From NCBI GenBank assembly GCA_038087015.1, contig JASBNA010000021.1, positions 434,001 through 498,000 of the forward strand: a stretch of 64,000 nucleotides of DNA, written 5' to 3'. Shown here one piece after another: positions 12,519 through 25,200 of the stretch (its first letter is position 1; each line of letters opens with the position of its first letter). The position numbers and the translations under genes are program-made. The stretch is from Cerrena zonata. Taxonomy: Eukaryota > Basidiomycota > Agaricomycetes > Polyporales > Cerrenaceae. The notes below the pieces were generated by a model that was given only the letters and a program-made list of their open reading frames with translations, had not been told where the DNA came from and did no database searches.

Positions 12519-13298
12519 CTACCGAGAACGCGTCGTCTTCTCCTTCGTCTTCCGACTAGACCTTCTCGACTGACGTTCCTCCCCATCTGTCTGTGCACGT
12601 TTCGCGAAATCACCAGCGACACTCTTCGCAGCCTCCCACCACCCCGACTCCTTAACAGCCTTCGTAGTCGCTCCCAGAATCTCACTCATCACCTGCTGAA
12701 CATCAGGAGGGCTTCCCTGATTCTGGTCGTTTGCGTTGTATTGCCATTGCTGATGTTGATCCCAGGTATCCCAAGCTTTTGGTTTCGAGCCTGGTTTAGT
12801 TTGTGTTCGGGAGCGTGATGAACGGGTACCTCGACTATTGCCTGAGGAACCTCGATCGTTTGTGTTTCCGTTGAGCATGTTGAGGATCATCCCTCCGATT
12901 GCAGGCACAATCCCACCCGCCGCAAACATGCCACCGATTCCATTCCCTCCATAGCCATTCCCATTGGCAAGGACATATCCCGCCAGTCCTCCGAGGATAC
13001 TAAAGATGAATCCCCATTTGACAAACGCAAATGCGGTACGAATCATCCATCCTGTCGTTCGGTAGAAACTGACTAGTGCGAGGTATGAGATGAGTAATGT
13101 GATGAGCGGAGGAAGGATCTTTTCAGCGTCCCATGTTGACGGATTGGACGTAACAAGAGATGTTGCTAGTGCGAAGAGGGAGGAGAGGAGTTGGATGGTG
13201 TGGGATAGGATGGTTTCGAGGATTGAGTATACGGGTGGGGGGAGTCGGTCGGATAGGAAGTCAAGGAGTGGGTCTAGGAGTTCTGGTAGGTCTGCCAT
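12519..13298 (-). CDS. Apq12-like integral membrane protein
   Basis: A single uninterrupted frame of 259 residues. It has a hydrophobic N-terminal half with several helices (LLSSLFALATSLV, LITLLISYLALVSFY, WGFIFSILGGLAGYVLANG), a glycine-rich loop GNGYGGNGIGGMFAAGG, and a Ser/Arg-rich tail ending in RRSSRKTKEKTTRSR. The layout, with two helices and RTTGWMIRTAF between them, resembles the Apq12 family, proteins of the nuclear envelope/ER that support nuclear pore assembly and lipid balance. The match is from pattern memory and should be treated as probable, not certain. Part of this gene (about 12832-13078) recurs in damaged form at 16188-16430. Confidence 0.6.
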   Translation of the reverse strand: MADLPELLDPLLDFLSDRLPPPVYSILETILSHTIQLLSSLFALATSLVTSNPSTWDAEKILPPLITLLISYLALVSFYRTTGWMIRTAFAFVKWGFIFSILGGLAGYVLANGNGYGGNGIGGMFAAGGIVPAIGGMILNMLNGNTNDRGSSGNSRGTRSSRSRTQTKPGSKPKAWDTWDQHQQWQYNANDQNQGSPPDVQQVMSEILGATTKAVKESGWWEAAKSVAGDFAKRAQTDGEERQSRRSSRKTKEKTTRSR

Positions 13299-13919
13299 TG
13301 TATAATTCGATTGTATAATTCGTCGGTGGTAGACGTTGAAAAGGTAACGTTAGAATGAGCAGGGCGAGGGTTAGCTTGGCATAATTAAACAAGGCTGTTT
13401 AGTGAATTAGACGCTGACACGACTTTCGATCACCTCGCCACGATTATGATTAGACTGGATCTTGGCGTCGTGCTTGACGTTCTCCATCTCTACCGTGAAG
13501 ATCAAATAAAGCGTAAAGGTTGGAATCGTCACAATTTAGTGTGTTATTATCTCGCTGTACATTCACAGTTGAACAAACTCATTGTGAGCAGAATAGACCA
13601 TCCATCCCTTCCATATCATGGTGAAAGTATGGCAGGCCTTCCGACCATCGATGCCAGAGGCAGTCGGCTCCGTTTTCCATGACATGCACAAGTGCTATAT
13701 CTCACGCGGAGAGTACTATTTAGTATGCCAACAATTGATAATACACTCCACCGTGGCACAAGGCTTCTTGTCAGGGCCAAACTGATGTGTACGGAAGCAA
13801 TTCAGTTTCACGAGGGTCCTACTGGCGGCGTATGGCGTACTATTTCCGTCAATACATATAGCGTCGTCCAATGGGTACTATCTCTAGCTCCCTTGATCCT
13901 AGCATCTCAACGTTGAGAT
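13299..13919. other. Shared promoter region, Apq12-like gene (left) and P450 copy 1 (right)
   Basis: A divergent intergenic region of about 620 bp without a supported gene. Parts of it recur upstream of P450 copy 2, so the promoter was duplicated with the gene. Confidence 0.5.
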
Positions 13920-16116
13920 ATGTTTCTCTTCCCTCTCCCTCTTCCCTACGTTGGCATTGCGCTGGTGATATTAGGTGTGGTAATTAATCGCGCGTTGAAG
14001 AAACGCGTGGTGTATCCACCGTCACCTCCTGGCCACTGGTTGCTCGGTAATCTGCTGGACATGCCTCGTACAGTGGAATGGGACAAGCTATTGAGATGGA
14101 AGAACGACCATGGTATGTCACCGCGATCGAAACCAGCTAGGTTTTAGCCCTAGGAGCTGAGAAAACTCCAGGAGGAATCACATATCTGACCGCCTTCGGG
14201 AAGTCGATGGTGCTTCTGAACGATATGGAGACTAGCAAGGACCTATTTGACAGACGTGCAAAGAATTACTCTCACAGACCTCAAACAGTGGTTGTTGGAG
14301 AGTTAATGGGGTTGAATAAAGTATGTTTTGCTTAATATAATAGATAACTTGCTGATCGTGCGCAGACCATCGTATTCCAAGACTACACCGATCGTTATCG
14401 TTCAATCCGGAAGTTGACTCAGCAGGTGCTCAGCCCGGATGCCTCGCGGAAGTATCAGTCCCTGCAGATTGATATCATCAAACGATTCCTTGATCGGGTT
14501 CTTGTAGATCCTGATGATTTCAGAGAGCAATGCCGGCTGTGAGCGTGTGATCATGATTACCGGTATGGTCCTGGCTCTGAATGAATGACGCCTTGTAGAG
14601 CTCTCGGTCGGATGATCTTAATGGTGACGTATGGTGTCGATATCAAGACTGCAGACTCAGAGGTATGAGTTCTTTTATCGAAAATATCACAAGAAGACTA
14701 AAGTGAGATAGTTTATTACGAATGCACAGCATGTCTCCGACACTGTCAACAAATCCGCTATGCCCGGGGCACATGTCGTCGATCTTATCCCAGTATGTAA
14801 GTCCATCGTACCACTGATTGATGCTTCGTTCGGTTTCTCAATTCCCCTAGTCAAATATCTTCCGAAGTGGTTCCCGTTCGCGAGCTTCCACAAAATTGGT
14901 GATTATGGTCGTAGAATTGCGCTTGAATTCGTGAACCGTCCCTTTGCATACGTGCAACGAGCAATGGTGAGATTTTTTTCATTTACGTGTACTAACTAGG
15001 AATATATCTATATCTGACATCTTAACGACAGGCTATTGGTTCCGCACCACCCTCCTTCGTTGCAGATCTTCTGGGCGACCCTGAAATCCTCGCGAAATCC
15101 GGTAGACATAGTACAGACGCCATCGAGGATATCAAATGGGCAGCGGGGACCATGTTCTCTGGTACGTATCCTTGCATACTTGTGTCATTCATCCCCTGAT
15201 TGACCCTCTCATAGCCGGGATCGAAACAGTACGAATTTCTTCACACACACAAAATACTCTGACTGAGATTATCGACATAGTCATTCACTACCATCCTAAC
15301 ATTCACCCTTCTTATGGCTCTACACCCAACCGAACAAGTCCGAGCACAACAAGAGATCGACAAAGTTACGGGAGGCACCAGAATAGTCACTTTGGAAGAT
15401 AGAGTTAACCTCCCATACGTACAAGCATTGATACGAGAAGTCTTTAGGTGGCATGTCCCGGTGCCTTTAGGTGTCCCTCGCCGTTCGGCAGAAGATGACG
15501 ACTGTAAGGGTGAGCCGGGTCAATACATCTTGTAAAAATCTGTACTTACTAATGATATCCAGGTTATTGCATCCCTGCAGATACCATCTTAATGCCTAAC
15601 GTCTGGTTAGTATAGTTTAGCCCACCTCTCTGACATTCCCCACTAACTCGTTCAATCTTAGGGCTATTTCACAAGCGGTTCCAGAACCCCATAAATTTAA
15701 TCCGGATCGTTTCTTAAACTCTAACAGGACCACTGATCCATCTGACTACATTTTTGGCTTCGGAAGACGGTGAGTGATTTCTAGTCTCCATTTTGCTCAA
15801 CTCCTCATGCATCGTAATCCCAAGAATATGCCCAGGGAGACATCTCGCAGAAAACTTCATCTTCCTCATGATATCCAATATTCTATCCAATTTTACAATT
15901 AGTCCGCCTACGGAGAAACATTCAGATGGACTTCCGTTGCCTTCCGAAGCTGTTTTCGCTCCAGCCATGGTCAGGTAAAGAACTTTTGACGTTCTTGCGA
16001 GATATCTACTCACGATGCGGTACTTTGTCAGCTGTCCGGAACCGTTTGCTTTCAATATCAAACCGAGAACGGAAGAGCATGCCGAGTTCGTTACATCCCT
16101 CGTCTCGGAGGTGTGA
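13920..16116 (+). CDS. Cytochrome P450 monooxygenase, tandem copy 1
   Basis: A heme-thiolate monooxygenase, probably ER-anchored. ATG 13920 starts the membrane anchor (LPLPYVGIALVILGVVINRA) followed by the proline hinge YPPSPPGHWLLGNLLDMP. Downstream, in order: HRPQTVVVGELMGLNK, the I-helix AGTMFSAGIET joined by two close splices to SFTTILTFTLLMALHP, the K-helix ExxR in REVFRWHVPVPLGVPRR, FNPDRFL, and the heme loop FGFGRRICPGRHLAE with the ligand Cys. It ends with EPFAFNIKPRTEEHAEF and LVSEV. About a dozen short introns all splice in frame by eye, so the gene looks intact. The 'PPGHWLLGNL..W' start resembles basidiomycete P450s often labelled O-methylsterigmatocystin oxidoreductase-like. The substrate is unknown. 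Confidence 0.9.
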
Positions 16117-16187
16117 ACATGGATACTCATATTGGGTATCATTTGCTGCGAGCTGTACCATGTACACTGTTCTTTGGTGTATTTCAG

Positions 16188-16430
16188 TAACTATTGCCTG
16201 AGGAATTTCGGTCGTTTGTGTTTCCGTTTAGCATGTTGAGGATCATCTCTCTGACTGCGGGCACAACCCCATTTACCGCAAACATACCACTGGTACCATT
16301 CCCTCCGTAGTCACACTTATTGGCAAGGACATACCATGCCAACTCTCCGGGATTAATCCCCATCTTACGAATGCAGATGCGGTACGAATCATCCATCCTG
16401 TCGTTCTTTAGAAACTGATAGACTGGGATT
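16188..16430 (-). pseudogene. Decayed copy of part of the Apq12-like gene
   Basis: On the minus strand this still reads GVVPAVREMILNMLNGNTND and then NSSGNSY, closely matching the middle of the Apq12-like protein at 12519-13298. It also holds the degraded glycine-rich loop (CDYGGNGTSGMFAVNG) and, at its upstream end, the reading RTAF replaced by a short frame. Both ends of the gene are missing, and small deletions break the frame around 16340-16360. It lies just downstream of P450 copy 1 and marks the join of the tandem duplication. It cannot encode the membrane protein. Confidence 0.88.
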
Positions 16431-16946
16431 GGACTGGGACCACACTATGGGCCAGGTAGTTAACGTATGGCAGGTTGGTGTAGGCGCCTCGGATACGCTT
16501 TCCACGGCGATTAGATTTCGCGTCTTGTTTCGTCTTTCAGATTTCTATCTTCAACCTCGACTACAAGCCTCATTGCAAATCGGAAGGCTGCCGCTGTCAG
16601 TGAAATTTTTTTTCGGTCCCTTTCACTCACCCACAGATAAAAATACCCTCAGACTCATGTGAGCAGAATTGACCCTGCATTTCCCGCGTGTCATTGAGAA
16701 TGCCAGTGATCACGATCGTGACTATTGAGGCTTTCGGTAACGATTGATTGTCCGAATATCGACGCCAATCCTAGTCTTAACCATTTTCTACAGCGAATAT
16801 GCTGGAGTTGGCATCTGGTAAACATGTCTTCCAACTATTGATGATGTGATCTTCTGTCAGTGACGTATTGCTTCCATTGTGTATATAGAGCGGCGCAATA
16901 AGCTTTGAGTAGCGTTCCTCTGGACCCTAATCTTCAGCACTCAAAT

Positions 16947-19171
16947 ATGTTGTCTTCCCTTCTCCTATATGTTCAGGTTGCTTTCGCGCTGGTGACGTTA
17001 GGTGTGGTGGTGAAACGCGTATTGAGGAAACACGTAGTATATCCACCTTCGCCTCCTGGACATTGGCTACTTGGCAACTTACTGGACATGCCGCGAACGA
17101 TTGAATGGGACAAGCTGTTAAAGTGGAAGGATGAGTATGGTACGTTATCGCCCGCGTCCTCTTTAATTTTAGGCCAGCTAAGAGTCCCCCAGGAGGAATT
17201 ACCTATCTGGTTGCCTTCGGGAAATCGACAGTGTTCCTGAACGATATGGAGACTATCAAGGATTTCTTTGAGAAACGTGCAAAGAACAACTCTCATAGAC
17301 CTCAAACCGTGGTCGTTGGGGAGCTAATGGGGCTGAATAAAGTATGTGCTCGAACTGTGAACTAGTCGCGGTTAGGACACGATAAATACCAAGCTTATTA
17401 TCCACAGACCATCATCTTCCAAGACTACACCGATCGTTATCGTTCAATCCGGAAATTTACCCAGCGAGCTTTGAACCCAGACGCTTCGCGGAAATATCAA
17501 TCCCTGCAGATTGATATTATCAAACGCCTCCTTGATCGCTTGCTAGTAGACCCTGAAGATTTCAGGGAGCAATGCCGTTTGTAAGTATGATAACCAGTAC
17601 GGTGTCGGCTCTCAGCTCATCGGACGCCTCGCAGAGCCCTCAGTCGCATGATTCTAATGGTTACGTACGGTGTCGACATCAAAACCGCAGACTCAGAGGT
17701 ATATTCTCTTCTATGGATATATATATAAGAATACTAAAGCGTGATAGTTTATTGCAAATGCACAACATGTCTCTGACATTGTCAACAAATCTATGATGCC
17801 TGGAGCGCATCTCGTCGATCTCATCCCAATATGTAAGTTTATTGCCTGACTGCTCAGCGTTTGGATCAGAATCTCATCTGTTGTCGTAGTAAAACATCTA
17901 CCAAAATGGTTCCCCTTCACTGAATTCCACAAGATTGGTGATCACGGTCGCGAAATCGCGCTTGATTTCGCCACTCGGCCCTTCGCATACGTGCAGCGAG
18001 CGATGGTGAAGTCTCTCGTTCGTAATATTTTGCAGAAGGAGCTTCTAACAATAGTGATATGTCTGTTACATCAAAAGGCCAATGGCTACGCACAACAATC
18101 CTTCGTCTCCGACCTTCTAAGCGACCCTGAAATCCTTGCAGAAGGAGGTAGACACAGTGCAGACACTATTGAGGATATCAAATGGACAGCTGGGACCATG
18201 TTTTCTGGTGTGTTTTCCTTGTGTATCTTCCTAGTCTACAATTATCTCATCTATGTCACGCAGCTGGCATCGAAACGGTACGTAACGCCGCGCCCAGATA
18301 CAATTGAAGATGATTAATATCTCCTTGTAGTCGTTTCCAACAATACTAACATTCATCCTCCTTATGGCTCTACACCCAATGGAACAACTTCGAGCACAAC
18401 AAGAAATTGACAAATTTACGGGGGGCATCAGAATAGTCGCTCTAGACGATAGAGTCAATCTCCCTTATGTGCAGGCGTTGATACGAGAAGTCTTTAGATG
18501 GCATGTTTCAGTACCTCTGGGTGTTCCACGTCGTTCGGCGGCAGATGATGAATATAAAGGTGAATTGGGTCGAAAAGTATCATAAAATTCAATTCTCAGG
18601 TTTATAATATCTAGGTTACCACATTCCTGCGGATACCGTCCTTATTCCCAATATCTGGTCAGTAAAGATCAATGCGCCTCACTGGTCACTCGCACTTACT
18701 CGTTTATTCTCAGGGCTCTTTCGCAAGCGGTTCCAGAACCACATAAATTCAACCCAGATCGTTTCTTGAGCTCTGACGGGACGACCGATCCAACTGACTA
18801 CATCTTCGGCTTTGGAAGACGGTAAGTCATATGTACCCGAGTTAAGTTAGAAATATCTTGACTGTTGTGTTATGTCAAGGATATGCCCAGGAAGGCATCT
18901 CGCAGAGAACTTCATCTTCCTTGTCATAGCAAATATTCTGTCCAATTTCACGATTAGTTCGCCTACGAAGAAACAACCAGATGGGTTGCCATCACCTTCG
19001 GAAGCTGCTTTCGCTTCAGCTATGATCAGGTAAAACCATTCAGATGAGCTTGCGAGATAGTGACTCATTATATGGTCATTTGACAGTTTCCCGGAACCAT
19101 TTGCATGTAATATCAAACCAAGAACCGAAGAGCATGCCGAGTACATTATCACCCTTGTCTCGGAGATGTGA
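16947..19171 (+). CDS. Cytochrome P450 monooxygenase, tandem copy 2
   Basis: A paralogue of the gene at 13920 with the same exon plan. ATG 16947 gives MLSSLLLYVQVAFALVTLGV, then YPPSPPGHWLLGNLLDMP. Conserved elements are HRPQTVVVGELMGLNK, MILMVTYGVDIKTADSE, AGTMFS/AGIET/SFPTILTFILLMALHP, REVFRWHVSVPLGVPRR, FNPDRFLSS and FGFGRRICPGRHLAENF. It ends EPFACNIKPRTEEHAEYI, LVSEM. One intron after VQRAM (about 18006-18080) is longer than its counterpart. I found no stop or frameshift. Differences cluster in the N-terminal anchor and near the C-terminus (for example SPTKKQPDGLPSPSEAASAS), so substrate range or regulation may have diverged. It converges on the F-box gene downstream. Confidence 0.9.
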
Positions 19172-19497
19172 TACTTATGTTACATCACCCTGCTCGTTAG
19201 TGTATCGTGGGCTACGAAATGTCCCATGTACACCACTCTTACTGTTCTCTGGCTTATTTCACTATGACCACAACAACCACGGTATCCGATGTGATTGCTA
19301 TTGCCGTTGGTGGCTCTGACAGAGGTATAGACCTATTGGAACTCTGAAGTGTAGACTTCTCGACTCACATTAATTTGAGCTGTAGAATATGTCACCAAAA
19401 TCATGTACGGGAGAAATCAGGGGAAAGGCAGTATTGATATGGGTCTGAATGTTCTTCCTATGTGCCTCGAGTTGCTGAAGAATGAACTTCACGTCCC

Positions 19498-21099
19498 CTA
19501 TCTCCTCGGTGAGAGCATCGAGCTCGGAATTGACCTTTTCGAAGAGTGATTCACGAGCTGGAGAAGGTGGGGTGGTATTCGATCTCGTGTGTTGGAGAAC
19601 ATGTTGTATCGCAAGTCTACCTTTGGAAAGGACTGGTGGAAGAAACGAGAATGTGCAACGAATTGTTCGGAAGCAACGATACGTTTCTCCATAATAGTTT
19701 GGGTCGTCTGCATGAGAAGAGATTCACCTGAAGACACCTTTAGCCACGCGATAAAGAAGGTCATGAATATCTCGCCAACATACAAAATAAAGTCGTCTTC
19801 ACGATCAGTGATATCCTCAACATGTAGGATACCTCGTGTTCGAAAACGTTTAAGTTCAATCTCTATAATGCCCATGACTTCTTTGACATGATCCATCCTG
19901 TTAGTAGCAGATGCTTCGTAGCAGAATGTTTCCTCTTGCGCCTCCACCGTGACTGTGAGGTGACTCAAGGCGGGTAACGAGTCGAGACATTGCGCCCAAC
20001 TTTGCCAGTGTCTCCTTACGCTCCAAGACCTCTCTCCGAATCCAAACAATGGCAAGAGGACACGGATAATGATGTATCTGATACCACGCGGGATCTCCAT
20101 CTCCATCTGAGGGTGCTCGAGAATCGAATAGAAACTGAAAGGGACAGCGAGTCGGAATGAAGGAACTTTCGTTTGTAGATCGAAGGCATGTTGGATAGTA
20201 CCCCATGGTAATACTTGTGATTATCTCATGTTAGAAGATGTCATAGTAAATGTAGTTTTACATGAATCACCTTTGAACCATTCCCATTGACACATATCGA
20301 TAAGAAGGTCGTCGAGAGCAAGCTCAGGGTGTTCTAGGAGCTCGAAGGAATCATCCATAGAGATAAGGGAAGTTGAGCGACAGAAGATACGTAGACTCTT
20401 GAGGTCTGCCAGGGAGATATGCAAGTCTAGCTTCGCCAAATTTACAGATCTGGCTGAAATTTGAGAAACCCGAGTTCTACTCTTATCGTGCCTGTGTAGG
20501 GGATCATCAAATCCCTTGCTCGCAGGAAATCTAAAGCACCGGAACTTTAGGTTATTAATACGGGAGAAGACACTGAAGAAATTGTGCCACCGGGATTCAC
20601 CCACGCAATCGTCGATGTCGAGGAGACGAAGCTGATGCCGATTTGGGATATGGACCAACTCGAATCCATCGTACCCGCCAAACAAAAGATATTTTAAAGC
20701 CAGCGTTTCGAGGTTGACAAGATTTTCGAGCATAGATACGAGCGGCTCGCAAGATATCGATATGGGCATGCAATGTGAGTCCCAGAATGCGGACGGTGGC
20801 TTGATTGTGACATTCTTGACAAGAGATGCAAGATGGGGCGGGATAATGTTCCAATTCCAGGTATGCACAGTTCCTTCATTAAGGACCTGATTCCCCGATG
20901 TCCAACTTGCCTTATCTTGTGCATCAAGGGAGGTTGCATTGATGTGTTTGAAAAGATGTTTTTGGCAGTACGGCATCCAGTCGCGGCATACCAAAGAAAA
21001 TGTAGGTAGAAGATTCTTGTCATGTTTCACGTATTCCAAGATTTCCAATTGTACGTCGAAAGGTATATGTGAAGATGAATTGCTCATCGATGCGCTCAT
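19498..21099 (-). CDS. F-box domain protein
   Basis: A likely substrate-selecting subunit of an SCF ubiquitin ligase. The F-box-like start is HIPFDVQLEILEYVKHDKNL, then LVCRDWMPYCQKHLFKHI at about residues 10-55. The rest is a leucine-patterned region such as LVNLETLALKYLLFGGYDGF and LRLLDIDDC, as in fungal F-box proteins with degenerate leucine-rich repeats. One intron (about 20214-20270) joins QWEWFK to VLPWGTIQHAFDLQTKVP. Without that splice the frame stops at 20221. The C-terminal exon contains PALSHLTVTVEAQEE and ends at 19498. This family differs from the three F-box genes at 30-38 kb. Its targets are unknown. Confidence 0.8.
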
Positions 21100-21816
21100 C
21101 GTTCAAGTTGGACACGGCAAGTCGCTATTTAAGCCTGAAAGCGACTATATAAGAATCATAAACCCGAGTACTATGGCAGCCAGTGTGCATTAACAGGGAT
21201 TCATGAGATACGACACATATGCATACCGAGTTAACCCTTAAGTTTATGTGCTAGTGGAAGTTTGAGAGAGATCGATGTCTACGACGACTAGCGCCTATTG
21301 ACTCGGATTCCGACAACGTGACGCGGCCACGTTGGGCTCAAATTCCAAGTTGAAGCAGATGAAGACGACTTATCATCTTTGTAGGATTAAATGTCATGTC
21401 GAACATCTACAAAATCGCGGTATGTAAATCTTGGCAGCTTGAAATAGGTGGTCATATTACCGAACTGGTTTCGAATCAATCACTCGTGTGCTGGACGCTT
21501 GTCTTTATCCAGGGTAGAGGCTGCCTACTGTAGTACCGCGTTGTCGGAGCATCACCATTCCAGCAACGAGAGGCAGAATTTAAACTGACACGACTTATGT
21601 ATTGACTTGTATCAAGCTCAGAAATCACCAAGCTTAGACTACCAACGTAATAGAACGCGAGGTACGTTGACATACTAATAAAGTGAACACACGTTCAGGT
21701 AAGCAAGACGCTGAAAGAAACGCGTTTTCACGCTTGACTCCCGGAGGCTACAGGGTATATAATAGGATGAAAACAGTGACCGTCCCAGCCAACTCCTGAT
21801 ACTTACCACCACCATC
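21100..21816. other. Divergent intergenic region
   Basis: 5' flanks of the leftward F-box gene and the rightward IFI6-like gene. Apart from the TATA box listed separately, I see no coding or RNA feature. Confidence 0.4.
21756..21763 (+). promoter_or_regulatory. TATA box of the IFI6-like gene
   Basis: TATATAAT lies about 55-60 bp upstream of ATG 21817, the usual spacing for a strongly expressed short-leader fungal gene. Confidence 0.5.
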
Positions 21817-22244
21817 ATGTTCCCTGCCTTTGCATTCCTTCCCCACTCAGTCGTCGCCTCAAAAGGTACATCTTTCCATTATAAATAACTTGCCTGAACT
21901 CTCTAATGGTTTTGTAGCTGTCATCCTCGTGGGTACCGCGGCTGTCGGGGCTTGCGTGGCACCTTTTCTCGCACCCCCAGCATTAGGGGTAGTTGGTTTC
22001 AGTGCCGCAGGACCAGTTGCTGGTACGAGATTTATTTAATTGCATGAATGTTGTCATTGATCAGTGTCATTTTGACTTAGGGTCTATGGCGGCTGGTCTT
22101 CAAGCAGGAATGGGTAATGTGGTCGCAGGAAGTGCATTTTCAGTGGCTCAATCTGTCGCCATAGGAGGTGCTCTTCCTGTAATCGGATATATTGCCTCAG
22201 GCATTATGACAGCTGGAGCGGCGGCGGCAGCATTGTTGATCTAG
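21817..22244 (+). CDS. Small hydrophobic IFI6/ISG12 (Ifi-6-16) family protein
   Basis: Three exons give about 104 residues: MFPAFAFLPHSVVASKAVIL, then VGTAAVGACVAPFLAPPALG, VVGFSAAGPVAGSMAAGLQA, GMGNVVAGSAFSVAQSVAIG and GALPVIGYIASGIMTAGAAA. The introns are 21866-21917 and about 22024-22080. The G/A-rich core with 'GFSAAGPVAGSMAAGLQA' and the following Gln-Ser-Val matches the ISG12 motif pattern known from animal interferon-induced proteins, which insert in mitochondrial or ER membranes. Fungi, and mushrooms in particular, carry many relatives of unknown role. Two or three membrane-spanning stretches are likely. Family membership is by motif; function is not inferred. Confidence 0.75.
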
Positions 22245-25200
22245 ACTGGATCATCTTCTCATTCGACTTCCTGGAGCTCGCGTACGTTGCCCTCTAATAC
22301 CAAGCATACAATTCACCTCATGCTTTTACATTCTAGCTACACAATGTACAGCCTCAATTAGCTCATAAATTCTGATATGTTCATACTACTCTGTGATCGT
22401 TGGTATTCAATGATGTTCAAATGTTTATTGATCATGACTGTGACTTGAATGATGATGGGTACACAATTGCAAAAAAACTATAACCCGAGTAATGCCCAGA
22501 CTTGACTTAGTCCGAAAATCAAGAATATGGACATTATATGGCCCTACCTCATTATCTTCTATTTTTACACTCATTCAAAAAGATACAGTCACGTATGTTA
22601 TGCTCAGCAACCTTCTATAGTATCTTTATCACAAGCAGCCCTTCGCATGGTTTGATACACCGATGCCCTAACAGGTGCAAGCGGCGAGATAAGCGAGACA
22701 GTACCTTGTTTGACAGATCCTTCCACATCGGTCTAGCTCTACTCCTACAAGCTCTATTTAGCTCTTTTGGAAATTGATGTCTGTACGTACGCTGTTCACC
22801 ACGTCTCTTATGGTCATTTCGGACTCCGAGGGTTATCGCGGGAGTTGGTTTCTTGTCATTCGGTATCCGTTTCTGTGTTAAATCGGTTAACCGAGGGATA
22901 GGATTATTGGTTAGAGACGAGGCGCAAAGAACTTTTCGTTCATCGCACTAGTTTTAAAGAGACGTAAAAGGATTCTTGTTGGTGGTACAGTGTACGTACT
23001 GTAGTAATACATACACACCTCCGATACGGAAACGAAGTCGAGGCGGTGACATTGACTGATCCTGATCAAGTTCATATCCCCCGACCACCATTCCCGACCA
23101 CCGTCCCTTCCGCAGTTCGCAAAACTTCCAATCATCGTCAGAACAAAACACTCACCACACACATCTTTAGGAGCTCGAGGGGTTCAATGAAATAACCGAC
23201 CGAGGACTTCCTACATACTGAATTCCATTAAGGTTCATCTGCATTGGAAATCGGGTTGTTGCTGATTACATCGCTATGAGTGATGGTCAATTGGTGTGAG
23301 TAAATAGCACGCGAACGGGCAGATGGCGATGACGACTGAGTATTGGACCCAATCATGATGTTCTGGACACACCCTGCGTGCACTCGAGAAGCACCCTCTC
23401 CTGTCAGGCATTATATAGCGATGCGGCGGCATCGAAACGGGGCATACGGTCTCGTGAGAGATGTGTAAATAAAGATGTGTAGTCGAGCGACTTTCGTACA
23501 CTGGATGTTGGAGTGTGGTGAGGTCGTCTAGACCCCCAGAGCGTCCAGGTTGGATCGAATTGGTGGGGAAGTGGTGAAAATTTTCTGGTTGGTGCGGTGT
23601 GCGTTTGTGAGGTCATAGGATTATGTTTGAAGTAGCATTTATGAACATAGGAATTCCGGGTTGGACGAGATTCATGACATCCCATCTCCGCCGGCAGCGA
23701 TCTTCTACTAGTGGACTAGGTTCAAATCGAACAGGGTCAGTACAATATGGCAATGCCGCAATATTAAAGTACATCATATGAAACTCACTTCAGGGGAAAC
23801 ACCTGTCACCAATTTGCACTCCCTCGACCTTCCCAAAGCTAAACAGACAGGAGCAATCTCGATTCCAGTCAACGTTAAGAGAGTCTAGCTGGAGTAGTTG
23901 AGTTTGAGGCGCAGTCAAGGTTTAGCATGGTCTAAGACTGTATCAGGAATATCATAGCCATCACGGAGTACCGTAGACGACGGACTCGGAGGGGGACGGG
24001 AGATCGACGGATGGTGGGTTTTGGAAATGTGGATCTCTGTGTATGGTGTTAGTAGCTGATAGTGATAACGGATTTCGTACCCTCGAACTCTGAATCATTT
24101 CGATAGATTAGGCAAGTTGAAGAGCGAGGTTGCGGAGATGGCAGTTCGAACTGTGTACTGATATACCGATATAGGTAGAGATACTAGGATCCCTTTAGAG
24201 CGATGTTTTAAGGACAGCTACAGCTTGAATTTATTCAAATTTCCAGTGGTTAGTAGAAACGAATTGAATATCGAACAGTCAAGTACAAAGCGAGGCACTG
24301 CTCAGACTCGGACAAGGAGTACTGACCCTGTCATCCCAATCCAGTATACAAGTGAGACCCTATGACGTATTATGAAATAAGTGAAACACAACCCGGTTTT
24401 CAAAACAATCATCGGACCCACCAAGTTGGAGTGACTGGAACGTGATTATGCCATGTATGCTCATTTGTACCGTACTTACTTTATGCCGAGTTCGGAGATG
24501 GGGTTAGGCTTCAAGTTGTTGGTCGCCCCTGGTAGTGGTAGGAAGAACGGAGGGAAATGACGACCGGATGTTTTCCGTCGGTGATCCAAGAGAGTTGTTA
24601 TCAACGGAACATCACCATGATCGTCAACAACAAAAAGAAAGCAAACGATACCATGCAACCATGCGAGGTTGCAGATGACCCGACCCAAGAACATCTCCTA
24701 CAAATGCATTATGTCATTCCGGAACCCTTCAAGTTACCTATTGGATGACATATATTCGGACCGAACATCCGATGCAACGCCATTCAAAGGTCCCAAAAAG
24801 AAGAGGGGCGACAGGAGAGAAAGAGAAAGAGACGAAGGCGGTGTTTGGGTGTTGTTTACGGGAATATGGAAGGGCGGGATGGTGCATGAGGGTGTGTGGT
24901 CTGTATACGGAACTTGGGCGGTTCATGAGAAAAACGACTTGAAATGGAGAGTCTACGGGAATCATGGCGGTCGGAGAGGTTCAAGGCGCGACGAAATGGG
25001 CAAAAATGGATTTGGCTTTTTGTGAGTCGTGGGGAAGAGAAAAGAAGCTCCGAGACGCAAAGGTGCTTTGAACTTGCTTGCTTGATTATTGTATATGTTC
25101 GTAAAGCTGAGCTTGGGTAAATCTGGAAACCTGAACGTTGAACGGTTGAGTCCATGCTGATACGCAGCCTGAGCCGCGTCCCGGAGGATAGAGTGAAGGA

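Larger units (their letters stand above)
12832..19171. repeat. Segmental tandem duplication: Apq12-like part plus P450, twice
   Basis: Unit A spans part of the Apq12-like gene, the intergenic promoter and P450 copy 1 (about 12832-16116). Unit B repeats the same order and orientation (about 16188-19171). The Apq12-like part of unit B matches 12832-13078 over about 240 bp with many point changes and small deletions. The two P450 genes share their intron positions and most of their protein sequence. Stretches of the P450 promoter such as TGTGAGCAGAAT (about 13582 and 16659) are also shared. One duplication of a block of about 3.3 kb, followed by decay of the hitch-hiking gene fragment, explains this. 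Confidence 0.85.
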
